A DNA stretch of 64,000 nt from Pseudeuparius sepicola (GCA_963920635.1 OY987298.1:18943647-19007646), one strand, 5' to 3'; positions 1 through 11,190 are shown, numbered from the stretch's first letter. Translations and numbers: made by a program. Notes: generated by a model from the sequence alone, not told the origin.

Positions 1-503
1 AGGTCAGTAACGAGCTCATTTGCACAATGAATAACTACTAATAACACGAACAAGAACAACACAGATAACGGAAAAACTCACGAAACGTAGAAAACCCACG
101 AATATTTTCAAGGCCCAAAGTTTTAACCCTTTTGAACGATCCGGAAAACCTTCACGGTCACTTCACAACACCGAAATAAAATTTGCCTGAGTACGCACCA
201 GTCGCACCACAGACGCAGCCGCGAGTAGCTGATTATACCAAAATACCAAATTGAAAGTGTTTCCATGACGTTTGAAATTATTATTAAAATGAGTTGTAGT
301 CGTAGTTATTTTTATTTGTAGAGGCATAAACCTGATTGCAATAGGGTTATTATTTTATTTTGTTCTTTTTTTTTCGTATCACGTCATTAACTGGTTGAGA
401 CACATATACCAATGCTATACCCATGGTTAACAGAAAATTCCTAGGTATTTTGTGGAGAATGTCATCTGACAAAATCGGGACTTCTTACAGTAATCGGGGT
501 ATA
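1..503. repeat. Dispersed repeat, copy 1 (cut by the window edge)
   Basis: This stretch matches 57,325-57,857 in the same orientation for almost its whole length, with scattered substitutions. The second copy has about 35 extra bases near its 3' third. Both copies lose similarity just after a shared stretch ending in TAATCGGGGTATA. No reading frame is shared and no terminal inverted repeats are visible, so the class is unknown. The left limit here is set by the window edge. Confidence 0.8.
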
Positions 504-607
504 ATAATGATCTTCAAAATAACCTTTAGTCAATTACTAAAAACGATAATCAGTGATAAATATAAGAGCAGAATGCAGCAATAATAAAAAAAATAATAAA
601 AAATTTT

Positions 608-674
608 GCGCTTCGTGTGGGATTTGAACCCTGGATCTACGAATTACTAATCACCCTACCGGTAGCGCGGTGCC
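608..674 (-). pseudogene. tRNA-Thr(AGT)-like pseudogene or SINE head
   Basis: Read on the minus strand, this stretch begins GGCACCG, has a GGTAG D-arm remnant, an anticodon loop TTAGTAA (AGT anticodon), and a T-arm with a perfect B-box-like GGTTCAAATCC. The order and spacing are those of a tRNA-Thr, but the D arm is about five bases short and the outer base pairs of the T stem and the acceptor stem do not form. A T-run follows directly, like a Pol III terminator. It is a decayed tRNA copy or the head of a tRNA-derived SINE rather than a working gene. Confidence 0.5.
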
Positions 675-690
675 TGTCAAACTTGTTCTG

Positions 691-1777
691 TTATACGGCT
701 CTTATTTGACGCCAGAGAAACATTGAAATTATTAATTTTTCTTTGGTATAATTCGTGCTCTTTATGATCAAAACCAGTTTGTAAAACAATAATTATTGTG
801 TAACCTATTAAAATTGACACAATATTCGCGTTGCTATATATATTATATTAATTGTTTTAAGGTCCATGATGCGTAAGGGTTGCTAAGCAATACTTTTTGT
901 ACCTAGCAACCACTTTCGCAGCTAGCAACCGAAATAACAGGTCACCTCGAACATTTCACTTTCGCTTTCAGACCTGTTGGCGAGCATGTAAAGTGAACTT
1001 ACGGGGGAGGGAGCAGGAAAAGATATTTTCCTCGCTAGGCTCGCTACTTGAAAAAGGTCTCTTTTAATCGGTTTAGTTCAGGTTATGTGTGTGTTCACAA
1101 AGAAATTTCCGACAATATAGGGAACTGTCTCGACTCAAAGTGAAACACACTGTATATAAGAAATATTTTGTTACAATTGGTCTTAATTAAATTATAAAAC
1201 ACTGAAAAGCCAAAATATGAACTAAACACGGGCCGCAGGCGAGTGCTGTATCTAGAGTAGAAGCGTTGTCTATATGGATAGACAAGGGTAGAAGCCATTT
1301 CGTGCTAGTTCAGTTACACAATATAAGTACTATTGTGGAAAATAGTTATTTGTATGTACCAGCTATCAAGGCACTGACTGAAGTTAAACTTTTTATAACG
1401 AATATGGAATTTAGTAGAAAATAAACCACATGAATTATAAAAAGGAACTTCAATGCCAGAGGGGCACATTATTTTTTTACAAGCTTATCAATATTTTTTC
1501 TTTTGTCTTGCTAGAGCTATTGGTGCGGCAGGTCCGGGGGCGTCCTCAGGCCAATCTCTCAGCCTAAATACAGAATATTATCGTTGTTTAAACCGGCCGA
1601 ACTGCTCATACTGAAAGATTACGTTGTTAAAGGTAAGAGTTAAGGATTTACTTCAGTGCTGATATCCTACAAAACTACCTACCGACATTGTGAGAATAAG
1701 TTCTTGTAGTCACCTGCAAGGAGTGGTGCACTTTATCTGATTTGCTCACTTCGCCAAACCAAGATTATGGTTTTAGC
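691..1777. other. No gene seen
   Basis: AT-rich sequence. The short motif TAGCAACC occurs about three times at 880-930. The only open frame of any size (1,095-1,298, minus strand) has no recognisable composition or motif. Confidence 0.5.
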
Positions 1778-2370
1778 CTCAGAGAAATAACCAAGTGTAG
1801 AGGGAGTACGAACAAAAAGTAAACAGAGCCAATATCTTTTTGAGTGATGCCACGTACTCTATTGTTTACAGAATTTCATTTCATAATGGGATTAAATGAA
1901 GGCACACCGCCTACAACGCTAAATTTACAAATGTAGCTATTAATTTCTTGTATGTAACAATTTTAACCTAAAAATCGTCAACAGATACCTCAAGCCGCAA
2001 AACATGGCAACGCCGCCGTTGCCGCCGCGTTCATTACTCAGCAGTATTTGTTTTGTGTTCGCCCAGCAAGTCAAGTCTTCCGATTGTTTACGTATGTATT
2101 TTTCCTGTTTTCGATTGTTTTTTCTTGTTCATTTATAGACTATTTATTAGTATTTAGGATATAGTGACTGATTTTGTATACAATGGAACGCAGAGAGTGT
2201 GTGGTGTGTGGCCAAATTGATATTTCTCAGGATATAACCTATCGTAGGAAAACGTTGTAAACACGGGCGTAATGTTTGTTTACTTAGATAAATTTCCGTT
2301 ACATGTTGGTTGACTACAAAAGTATATTTCTGATGCTGTTGCTCACTCTATCCTTGGTTATTTATCTGAG
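1778..2370 (+). mobile_element. P-like non-autonomous DNA transposon, copy A
   Basis: The ends are inverted repeats of about 29 bp beginning CTCAGAGAAATAACCAAG, and the element is flanked by a perfect 8-bp duplication GTTTTAGC (1,770-1,777 and 2,371-2,378). Full-length relatives lie at 51,995-52,663 and 60,175-60,847 in the opposite orientation, each with its own 8-bp duplication. The 8-bp duplication and the GAAATAAC...AAGG core of the terminal repeat resemble the Drosophila P element (comparison from memory). It encodes only a 25-codon frame starting CxxC (2,183-2,260), so it must depend on a transposase made elsewhere. Confidence 0.85.
2183..2260 (+). CDS. Short CxxC-starting frame inside P-like copy A
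   Basis: The frame reads MERRECVVCGQIDISQD and stops after 25 codons. The same start, including the C-V-V-C pair, is present in the copy at 52 kb, while the 60 kb copy has a substitution that removes the first cysteine. A CxxC pair near the start is how THAP zinc fingers begin, and THAP fingers are the DNA-binding domain of P-type transposases, so this may be a relic first exon. It is too short to prove that. Confidence 0.35.
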   Translation: MERRECVVCGQIDISQDITYRRKTL

Positions 2371-2412
2371 GTTTTAGCAGCATTCAGAGATAGTATTCTC
2401 TAGACTTTGGTT

Positions 2413-3712
2413 TTAAGGACTGACCACCCCTGTACAATTTTTATTTATAGCTCGATTTTCATAAACTTTTTTTTTTGTTGGATAGGGCTTCAAAAATGGC
2501 ATCAAACACATAATTCAGGTGCCTCGTGCATTAATTAGGAATTTTTTTAGAGTAAAATTAATGCCAGACTCTTATTCAGCATTGTTCGAAACCCAAACGT
2601 ACCAATTCGCATTGCCGTAGCTCTACAGGGAGTTTCTAAATTTTTATTGCCACACCTAAAGGCTGACCACCCTCGTAAAATTTTTATTTGTAGCTTGATT
2701 TTGATAAACTTTTTGTTGGGTAGAGCTTTAAAAATGGCATTAAATGCATAATTCAGGTGCCTCGTGCGTTAAATTCATAGCCCACTGAGACGGTGTTTTA
2801 CTGCTGAAATTTCGAGAAGTACTATTAGGAATTTTTTAGAGGAAAGTTAATGCCGGTGTCTTGTTCAGCATTGTTGGAAACCCAAACGTACCAATTTGCA
2901 TTACCATAGCTCCACAGGCTGTTCCAAAAGAATTAAAAGGAAAAGTAAGGCCGGATTCTTATATGCAGTGAGAGGTTCCAAACAACAACGTACTAATTTG
3001 TAATTAATTTTCTTAATTTCTGGTAAGTTGGTCACTAAAATATTCATGAGGAACTTATATTCTTTCAAAAATTTATTAGCGAACAAATTTTTTATTTAAT
3101 TTAATATCATCAAATACATGAATAAACATCACAACATAAGATAAACTCAAATTTCAGTCATTTCAATTAGTCCTCCATTTTCTAATGCAAATTGGTACCT
3201 TTGTGTTTCCAACAACGTTGAATAAAAATCTAGCATTAATTTGTCTCTAAAAAAGTCCCCAATAGTACCTACTTCTCGAAATTTCAGCACTAAAACTTTG
3301 TCTCAGGCACCTGAATTATGCATTTAATGCCATTATTGAAGCTCTATCCGACAAAAAATCTAAAAATAAAAATTTTACAGGGGTGGTCACTAATTAAGTG
3401 GGACACTAAAAGTTGTGAAACACCCTGTAGAGCTATGGTAATGCAAATTGGTACGTTTGGGTTTCGAACAACGCTGAATAAGAATCCGGCATTGATTTTC
3501 CTCTAAAAAAAATCCCTAATAGTATTTTTCGAAATTTCAGCACTAAAACACCGTCTCAGTGGGCCATGAATTTAAGACACGAGGTACCTGAATTATACAT
3601 TTATTTAATGCCATTTTTGAAGCTCTGTCCAACAAAAAAAAGTTTATGGATATCGAGCCATAAATAAAAATTTTACAGGAGTGGTCAGTCCTTAAGTGGG
3701 ACACACTGTATA
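2413..3712. repeat. Foldback repeat with doubled arms
   Basis: Two plus-oriented copies of a module (about 2,413-2,640 and 2,655-2,935) face two minus-oriented copies (about 3,160-3,420 and 3,425-3,712). All carry the same landmarks: a GGTGGTCA and TTTTTATTT stretch, GCCATTTTTGAAGC, and AATGCAAATTGGTAC. The outer ends read AAGGACTGACCACCCC and its complement, followed on the right by AAGTGGGACACACTGTATA. Related single modules occur at about 45,835-46,020 and 49,300-49,372. No coding capacity is visible. Confidence 0.8.
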
Positions 3713-3749
3713 GTCTGGCATACTTTTCTTCGCGAATTAATGCGCCAGC

Positions 3750-4062
3750 GAGTCAGTGGGTGCTTCCTAAAGTTGCGTTGAGGTCAGAGCCGCGGGCGGC
3801 TGGGCGACCGGGTGACGTGCGGGTCCGCGCCGGTGACCCCAGACGGCGCCCCCGGGTGCCCTTTCAAGCTCTACTTCCTATCGCCCGCCCGGCCGCATTA
3901 TCGGAAACAAAACCGAGAAGCCAGCAGAGGGATCACTTTCCGTCAAGATTCTAGCAAAGTTTATTATTCTTCCACCGAAGATATAATAACTGTAGAAGGG
4001 TCACTGGACGAAAAGCGAGAGAATGTGCGCGAACGTTCGCGAAAGTTATTACCTACCTAGAA
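3750..4062. other. GC-rich island of unknown nature
   Basis: This block is much richer in G and C than its surroundings. Two overlapping open frames (3,760-3,954 and 3,812-4,060) run through it, but overlapping frames are expected in GC-rich DNA and neither shows a recognisable domain. It lies next to a foldback and a hairpin but shares sequence with neither. It could be a host regulatory stretch or the inner part of an unknown element. Confidence 0.4.
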
Positions 4063-4186
4063 GAGCACGATAAAAGAACGTTCCCTTGAAAATTCTGAAT
4101 TATGCTAGAAAGTGGGAGCACGTGGCATCGCCGGGCGCCGTAGATCCAAATTGTCAAAATAATATTGTAGTATTCCTGGTAGATTT

Positions 4187-4326
4187 TTGTTTATTGATAA
4201 AGTATTCCTGGGTTACTACCAAAACAAAATTTGGAACCATTCAATTTATATTACAGTAGCTGTAATATAAATTATAAATGGTTCCAAATTTGGTTTTGGT
4301 AGTAACCCAGGAATACTTTATCAATG
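4187..4326. repeat. Short palindrome (hairpin MITE)
   Basis: Two arms of roughly 60 bp, running from TTGATAAAGTATTCCTGGG to its complement, flank a very short centre. The arms are nearly identical, which suggests a recent origin. No target duplication was identified. Confidence 0.75.
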
Positions 4327-4511
4327 TCAAAATAATTATTGTCAATATATCTCGGCTATCTTTTGAACCTTTTTTAAACCCCTGTAACTTTTTTATTTCT
4401 AGAGGTTCGCAAAAAAGTTTAAAAAGAAAATTGTTTCCAAGAACAGTAAGAATGCAATTAATATTTTCTAAAATTTATTTCTGGCGCAAACAGATCCATT
4501 TATTTTTTAAT

Positions 4512-5010
4512 TGGGTTTTTCGCCACCAAACTGATTGAAAGACAACTTTTTCAAGTTGCCTCGAAAATTCATAAATTCTTAACACTGAATGAACGAAACT
4601 TTAAACGTGTAACTCAAAAAATAACTTCAACAAATTTGTTTTCTGAGCTTTCGGAGAATAAATCTTCCTCCTTTCTCAAAGATCTTGCCACGTCAAAGTG
4701 AAGTGACAGATTAATAAATTTCAGGTTAAAATGTCATGACAACAGAAACAATAGCCTAGCCACCTGCCTGATATTCTACCCTGTGTTCTATCTAATTATC
4801 TATACTAACTTCTCTTTGAATAAGTGGCAATAATATTTCACTAAATTCCACTGAACATTCGGCAACACAGTTGCCGGTATTTCCTAGAATAAATGCATCA
4901 GATTCTTTAATTTTTGGTCTATTTCTATTTCCTACTTCTTCTTTGAGAATTGGTTTGGACCTATCCCACAATATCCTATGATTGTTATTAAAAGTATCTT
5001 CACATATTTT
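4512..5010 (-). mobile_element. Inverted 3' end of a Penelope-like element
   Basis: This arm is the reverse complement of 5,760-6,245. On the minus strand the segment from 5,010 down to 4,793 encodes the C-terminal tail of a Penelope-like protein (KESDAFILGNTGNCVAECS followed by a stop after IDN), then a 3' untranslated region. The tail is better preserved here than in the plus-strand copy. Together the two copies make a head-to-head inverted pair, an arrangement known from Penelope-like insertions. Confidence 0.75.
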
Positions 5011-5960
5011 TGACTTCGAAAATATACAAAACACTGTATAAATACCGCGAACAAATGACACAGAGACAAAGAACTCTCTTAACTCCGCATCATTCAAAAC
5101 CTCCACACTTATACGGATTACCAAAAATACACAAAACTAACATTCCTCTTCGCCCCATTGTAAGTTCAATAAATTCACCATGTCATTCGTTAGCAAAATA
5201 TTTACTTAAAATTGTTAATCCGTTAGTAGGAAACTCAAATTCATTTATCAGAAACAGTAATCATTTTCTAGAAAAAATTATTGAACATCAATTTCCGGAT
5301 AATTATATATTAGCTAGCTTTGATGTGGTTAGTCTTTTTACAAATGTCCCTGTTGACAAATCATTGAATATTTTACGCCGGAAGTTAGAAAGTGATCAGA
5401 CTTTAGTAGAAAGGACAAATTTGAATATATAGATGCAATATTAGAACTAACAACACTATGTGTTAAAACCACTTATTTTCAACTAGGAAATGAATTTTAC
5501 CAGCAGGAATTTGGAATAACTATGGGGTCTCCTTTATCATCATTCATAAGCAATTTATTCATGGAAGATTTTGAACAAAATGAATTGACTAGATATGTTC
5601 ACCAACCTAATGTTTGGTGGAGATATGTAGATGACATATTTGTTATATGGGAACATGGAGTAGATGATTTAAATTCATTATTAAATTTTATAAACTCACA
5701 AGAACCTTCTATTAAGTTTACCTTAGAAATTGAAAATAATAATCAAAAATATGTGAACATTCTTTTAATAACAATCATAGGATATTGTGGGATAGGTCCA
5801 AACCAATTCTCAAAGAAGAAGTAGGAAATAGACGAAACAAAAATTAAAGAATCTGCATTTATTCTAGGAAATACGGGCAACTGTGTTGCTGAATGTTCAG
5901 TGGAATTCAGTAAAATATTATTTAAACTTATTCAAAGAGAAGTTAGTATAGATAATTAGA
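5010..5960 (+). pseudogene. Penelope-like reverse transcriptase fragment
   Basis: Two consecutive frames (5,010-5,432 and 5,522-5,824) carry ordered motifs of the Penelope-like reverse transcriptase: LPKIHK with RPIVSS, the catalytic stretch [26 protein letters not shown], and RYVDDIFV with the metal-binding aspartate pair. The frame is broken near 5,430 by a stop or frameshift. After 5,760 the sequence jumps straight to the extreme C-terminus, so the end of the RT and nearly all of the GIY-YIG endonuclease are deleted. The N-terminal part is also missing. The element is dead, but it clearly belongs to a different lineage from the copy at 60 kb. Confidence 0.85.
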
Positions 5961-6245
5961 TAGAACACAGGGTACAATATCAGGCAGGTGGCTAGGCTCT
6001 TGTTTCTGTTGTCATTACATTTTAACCTGAAATTTATTAATCTGTCACTTCACTTTGACGTGGCATGATCTTTGAGAAAGGAGGAAGATCTATTCTCCGA
6101 AAGCTCAGAAAACAAATTTTTTGAAGTTATTTTTTGCGTTACACGTTTAAAGTTTCGTTCATTCAGTGTTAAGAATTTATGAATTTTCGAGGCAACTTGA
6201 AAAATTAGTCTTTCAATCAGTTTGGTGGCGAAAAACCCAATTAAA
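5960..6245 (+). mobile_element. 3' untranslated region of the Penelope-like fragment
   Basis: This is the plus-oriented partner of the 4,512-4,800 arm. It ends in CGAAAAACCCAATT, matching the outer end of the other arm. A small stem-loop with GGAG and CTCC arms followed by GAAAGCTC sits at about 6,075-6,115. It is only vaguely like a hammerhead core. Confidence 0.6.
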
Positions 6246-8149
6246 AATTAAATGAATCCAGTTAATATTATACCAGTTTTAAAATATTAGATATGACTAA
6301 ATTTTGACTCTCTCTCGAGATCAAAAACTAAATTATCTAGAAACATTGCTTTAATGACGCATATTTATAAAGCAAATTATCCCATTTAATTTGATATGTC
6401 ACACTTGCCAGATTCTTCTGTATTTATTATAAAACTTGAAAAAAATCAACAATATTTGTGATTGGTATCAGGCGCGGCTTCTCCATAAGGTCATTTGGTC
6501 AATGACTCACCTAATTTATTTAATTTTTTTTTCCAATGTTTAATAATAAACTATACTTAAAAAATGCAATTATATGTTCATGCAAAAACTCCCGCAGCCG
6601 CCTGGCCGTATTTTAAATTGACCTGACGGGTTATTATGGCAATCCACAAGGATAAATGCATTGCAAGTGAGACAGCGGCAACAGCATACGCGCCCGGTCT
6701 GAAGCTGAAAAGAGACAAGTGGAGTCTCCGTCGTCGACGGCAGACCACTCATAATTCAAGCTTTAAGCGGCGGTTTCATATAGCAGTCAACTGCAATTAC
6801 AGTTAGTTCAACTGTTCGGTGGGGGAGGCTTATACTGCTATTGCAGAACTGTTATGTAATATTTGCAAAAGTGTGTTGACAGTACTAGTTACAAAATGAT
6901 GCCGAATAAAAGAAAAGTGTATGCTATCATGTGCCTTTTGATTAAAAAAGTTAATGTGAAATAAATAATAGACGTAAATATAAGAAGAAAAGGTACTGAC
7001 TGAATTATATTAACAGTAGACGGAGATTTCCAAATTTTTACACATCTCCCATACGAAAAATATATTGAGGTGACTTTAAATCTCCCATAGACATTCATTA
7101 TATCGATATAATTCGATTAGACATTTTTTCATCTGAAAATTAGAAATATTTCTAGTTTCTAGTTATAACAGTATCTGCGATAACAGTGTACTCCGATCAC
7201 ATCAATATTCGCTTGGCAGCGGAACCACGCCCACCAAACAGCCACTGCGATCGCAGTCGAGTGCTATGTGAAACCGCTTCCATAGGCGTAGTAGAGTAGA
7301 GAGTAATAAAAGTAGAATAGAGAGGGTACGCTGGCGCGCACCGAATGTCGGGCGAAAATAGCGTACGTAAACACGGCAAAATCTTTCAAAATTTCGGTTT
7401 TTCCGTGGGTATTCGCGAAGTTTCGATATTGCAAAAGGTTCAAAATAGTGTGATGATTAGTTTGAGCTGCGTACAGTAAAAATTCATCCCGATTACAACC
7501 ACAACTATCGTCATGAAATCCGGGATGTCAAAAGTAATTTTGAAAATTCATTTTCTGGAAAACTACGTCCGACCTGGAAAAACCAAGGCCGGATTCGTGT
7601 TCAGGGACCTCGAAAATAGGGGAGGTGGCCAAATCGGGGGTGGATTGCACCGTTGGAAATAATTACCGAATTTCTAAAAGGTGAGTGGATTATCCTGGGA
7701 ATTATCTCAATATTAGGTATTATTTTTCATAATAATAATTGTCTAATGGATATCTCAAGGTATATACAGTGTCCTCCAAAAAGTTCGCACCATAGGGGGA
7801 AATTTTTAATTAACGTTTTACATATTTGGAAATTTAATTTTGGGGTTACCTTTTGCTTAAAAAATTAAAAATGACCCACTCAAACGTTTTCATGTGACTT
7901 TCTTTATCTGTCAAAAATTACATTTATAAAAATATATCGCCAAAAATGGGTTTAGTTGTTACAAGATCAAAAAGGTTTACTTGAAAAAGTTGTTTGTTTT
8001 TCAATTTTACGTAAGTGTACCAAATTTGGACGCTCTACTAAAATATTTAGTTTTTTGCCAATTTTTAATATATTTATGAAACCCGAAACTTCGTAAAAAC
8101 TATTTTATATCACTAGCTTTATTATTCTATTAATTTTTTATTGCTAATT
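6246..8149. other. No gene seen; one hAT-like end
   Basis: A possible hAT left end, CAGGCGCGGCTTCTCCATAA, starts at 6,472, but no matching right end or 8-bp duplication was found. A GC-richer patch lies at 7,190-7,380, with an open minus-strand frame of 60 codons that I do not recognise. The rest is AT-rich and featureless to me. Confidence 0.45.
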
Positions 8150-8814
8150 ACCGATAAGAATGGGTATTTTTCACGGCGATAAATAAACTGGTGGGTAGGC
8201 CGCGGCATCGCCGCGCGGCAGCCGCTGTCCGTCGAGTTGTAGATCAGCCTTAGAGAGAGACAGAGAATTTAGTCGAGCCGGCCGAGCTGTGGTCCGCGGA
8301 GTTAGTAGTGTTTTCATAATATTTCGGGTGCGCGAGTAATGGGGGTACATTGTTTCGTACCCCAATATTATGGTGGCTAAATTTTTAATTTAAATAGAAT
8401 AGGTGCAAATGAGCAGAACTCTTGATGAAATTATATTATTTAAGGAAAACAAATACTGCATAGAATTTAGCTGCCAAACACATCGGGCAGATGTGCTCTC
8501 TAAAATTGTTTATAATTATATGATTATGAGAGTTAAACAATATTATAAACAAGAAACGAAACAACAAAGAAATTCTAGCGTATAAAAAAGAAAAGAAGCT
8601 AAGGTTCAAAAAACATTATTTAATTTCATACTGCATAAGTGGACACTTTTGTAATAAATAATTTGCAGACACGGTACTAGTTTATCGTCATGGTTACAGA
8701 TATTCCCTATAACTATATGTACTTGTTTTTTTAATTAAGTGTTAATAATAAAATCGCATTTGCTATAGCAAATTTTTAGTGACGAACGTGTAAATTGTAA
8801 ATGCACCTATTATA

Positions 8815-10182
8815 CAGGGTGTTCCTAAATGGCACCAAAATATTGTACAGGGTGATTCTCCCGTTAAATTTAAGGAGGGGTCTTTGATATAAATTTTTCC
8901 TCAAAACCCCTCGCCCTCCGAGTTACACCCCTCCAAATATGCGAGGGTAAAAAATTGTTTTTATTTTTTTCTCCACTATGGAAAGAGGTAGAAAGTTGAA
9001 ATTTGGTGGACCAGTTGCACTCATGGAATGACATTTTGTGACATTTTTTCAACCCTAAAGTATAAGTGGATGGGGATGAAAAAACCAACCCCTAAATTAT
9101 TTTTTGCCAGAATTTTTTAACGTGTCAAATTTCAAAACAAAAAAAATGGTTTACAATGACAAATGCGTTTAAAAACATTTTCAATTCTTGTCTTTTTTGT
9201 TCTAAACTTGACAGATTTTTCAGAAACAATAAAACTTGTGGACACCCACGCCACTTACGCATGGTTAAAAATTCTTTTATGAATCAGGTAATCTTAGGCT
9301 AATGTCAAACATCTAATTACTGCGTTTAAAAACGTTTAGGTATCTTTTGTTTTGGTTCTAAATTTGACATAATTTTAGTGAAAGGAAAACATAGTATTAA
9401 TAATAAGTAGTAATTCTTTGTAATAATAATAATAATTTTACAAGTAGGTAGTTATCAAAAATACTTTAATTACAAATATTAGGGAGAGATCATACAGACC
9501 TAAAAAACTACGGTCTGCTAAAATGCACGACTCTATTCTTCGGGCCATAGAATTCCGAATTCTTTGAAATATTCCGGGAGTATTTCTAATAGTTTCGCAT
9601 GATCCCATAACAAAATGCATATGCCGCATTTCTTCATTTGTGAAGTTCACCATTTTTTTGTTATAAGGGTCACAACACAAATTAGTTATGACATCTAAGA
9701 ATAGTAATTAGATGTTTGACATTAGCCTACTAGATTATCTGATTCATAAAAAAATTATTATTAATCATTAACCATGCGTTAAGTCGCGCGGGTATCAACA
9801 AGTTTTTTTTTTGAAAAATCTGTCAAGTTTAGGACAAAAAGGCAAGAGTTTAAAAAGTTTTTAAACGCATTTGTCCATTACAAATCAATTTTTTGGTTTT
9901 GAAATTTTGACACGTTAAAAAATTGTGGCGAAAAATAATTTAGTGTTGAAAAAATGTCACAAAATGTCTTCCATGAGTGCAACTGGTCTACCAAATTTCA
10001 ACTTTTTACCGTTTTCCATAGTGGAGAAAATAAATAAAAACAATATTTTGCCCCCGCATATTTGGAGGGGTGTAACTGGGAGGGGGAGGGGTTTTGAGTA
10101 AAAATGTATATGAAAGACCCCCCTTAATTTTAACGGGAGAATTACCCTGTAAAATATTTTGGTACAATTTAGAAACACCCTG
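8815..10182. mobile_element. TA-CAGGGTG foldback with a transposase remnant
   Basis: Inverted arms of roughly 600 bp begin CAGGGTGTTCCTAAA on the left and CAGGGTGTTTCTAAA on the right (reverse complement). The dinucleotide TA flanks both ends (8,813-8,814 and 10,183-10,184), as expected for Tc1/mariner-type insertion. A second CAGGGTGATT motif lies about 35 bp inside each arm, so one such end may have inserted into another. The unpaired centre (about 9,420-9,700) carries a transposase-derived frame. Confidence 0.8.
9438..9680 (-). pseudogene. DUF4817-type helix-turn-helix remnant
   Basis: The minus-strand frame contains FTNEEMRHMHFVMGSCE and continues through RNTPGIFQRIRN to an ARRIESC...ADRSF segment. 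This follows the pattern of the N-terminal helix-turn-helix (DUF4817) found in insect Tc1/mariner-like transposases with a DDE_3 catalytic domain: a TxEEM-like start, an H and a G about ten residues later, then a Y/F-x-R-x segment and a final F. The catalytic domain is absent. Family assignment is from memory and needs a profile search. Confidence 0.5.
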
Positions 10183-10196
10183 TATATGTTGTTTAG

Positions 10197-10317
10197 ACTC
10201 ATTTAAAAGTTAAACCGGATTAAAGCAGAAAATAGCAAGAGAAAATAACAATAAAATCAAAATTCATTTCTCTATGGTTATTTTCTACTTTTAATCCGGT
10301 TTAGCTTTTAAACGAGT
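10197..10317. repeat. Short hairpin
   Basis: Inverted arms of about 30 bp read ACTCATTTAAAAGTTAAACC and its near complement on the far side. The loop is AT-rich. It starts immediately to the right of the 8.8-10.2 kb foldback. Confidence 0.6.
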
Positions 10318-10934
10318 TCATATCACATCGGTACACATGGCACTAAAAATAATAGTAAATATGCTTTTTAGGTTGTGCAGAGACAAACTAACCTGGAAAA
10401 ATAAGTTTTAGATAGATTTTAATTGGTAACATAAAGACTCGATCCACTATAATATATCATATATCATATAATATAGGTACCTATCTATAACAACGAAAAG
10501 TTAAGAATATGAATTTTTAATTGGTCTTCGCAATGTAAGTATTTAGTAAAGTGGTTACCTATATTAGAAAATCTTGAAAATATGTTATTCATTGTTCCAA
10601 ACCCTAACATACAAGAGAATTGCAGAAATACGATGGGAAGCGCCAATGCTCCTAATAATCTTGGCCGACTAAATCTTCCGTCTCTCTCTTCGGCGCGTCT
10701 ACAGTTCGTTGGTCACCGCGGAGACGCTTGCCTCTATACCAGTATAATCTATTGCCGTGGTATTTTTCAAAAGAAAATAATATTTACGCTTTAAAATTCT
10801 CTTGTTTGTTACAAAGTTGATGTACCGTCTAGCATTTGGGGTATAAATTTAGTTACATTAAGTTTCCCAGATCTAAATTGATGGCAAAATAATAATAAAT
10901 TAAAATATCATCAAACTATTTTACGTATCTAAGC

Positions 10935-11190
10935 AAAATTCTTGACTTTTATGGAACAAATAATTATTACCTTTAAGTTTAATTTCACATTAATCGATAT
11001 TGAGAAGTAGGCCATGGAGAGAATAGAAGCAATTATTGTTCTTATTTAACAGTTTGATAACTGTCAAATAAAAACTACTGTCAAATAAAAACATTTTCTT
11101 CTATTCTCTCCATGGCCTACTCGTCAATATCGATTAATGTGAAATTAAACTTAAAGGTAATAATTATTTGTTCCGTAAAAGTCAAGAATT
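10935..11190. repeat. Long palindrome (hairpin MITE)
   Basis: Arms of about 105 bp run from TTCTTGACTTTTATGGAACA through AAGTAGGCCATGGAGAG and are repeated in reverse complement on the other side with only a few differences. The 60-bp loop itself contains a repeated ACTGTCAAATAAAAAC. Near-identity of the arms suggests a young element. Confidence 0.8.

Larger units (their letters stand above)
8150..10790. repeat. Outer inverted arms around a nested foldback
   Basis: The stretch 8,150-8,320 and the reverse complement of 10,645-10,785 share a diverged repeat of about 150 bp. Landmarks are a CACGGC stretch followed by ACTGGT, and a GACTAAAT...CTCTCTC stretch. The younger foldback at 8,815-10,182 lies between them. 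Divergence between the arms is higher than inside the inner foldback, so the outer unit is older. Confidence 0.55.

Noticed and set aside
3760..4060. Two overlapping open frames in the GC-rich island as a gene
   Set aside because: Overlapping frames are expected in GC-rich DNA, and no domain, splice sites or homologous copy could be seen.
6075..6115. Hammerhead ribozyme in the 3' region of the first Penelope-like fragment
   Set aside because: A stem followed by GAAAGCTC is present, but the CTGANGA box is missing in both copies of this region.
11004..11020. AAGTAGGCCATGG motif, also near 31,386 and in part near 59,394, as a regulatory signal
   Set aside because: Only two full occurrences in unrelated contexts; one lies in a palindrome arm. 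Chance or shared repeat debris is enough to explain it.
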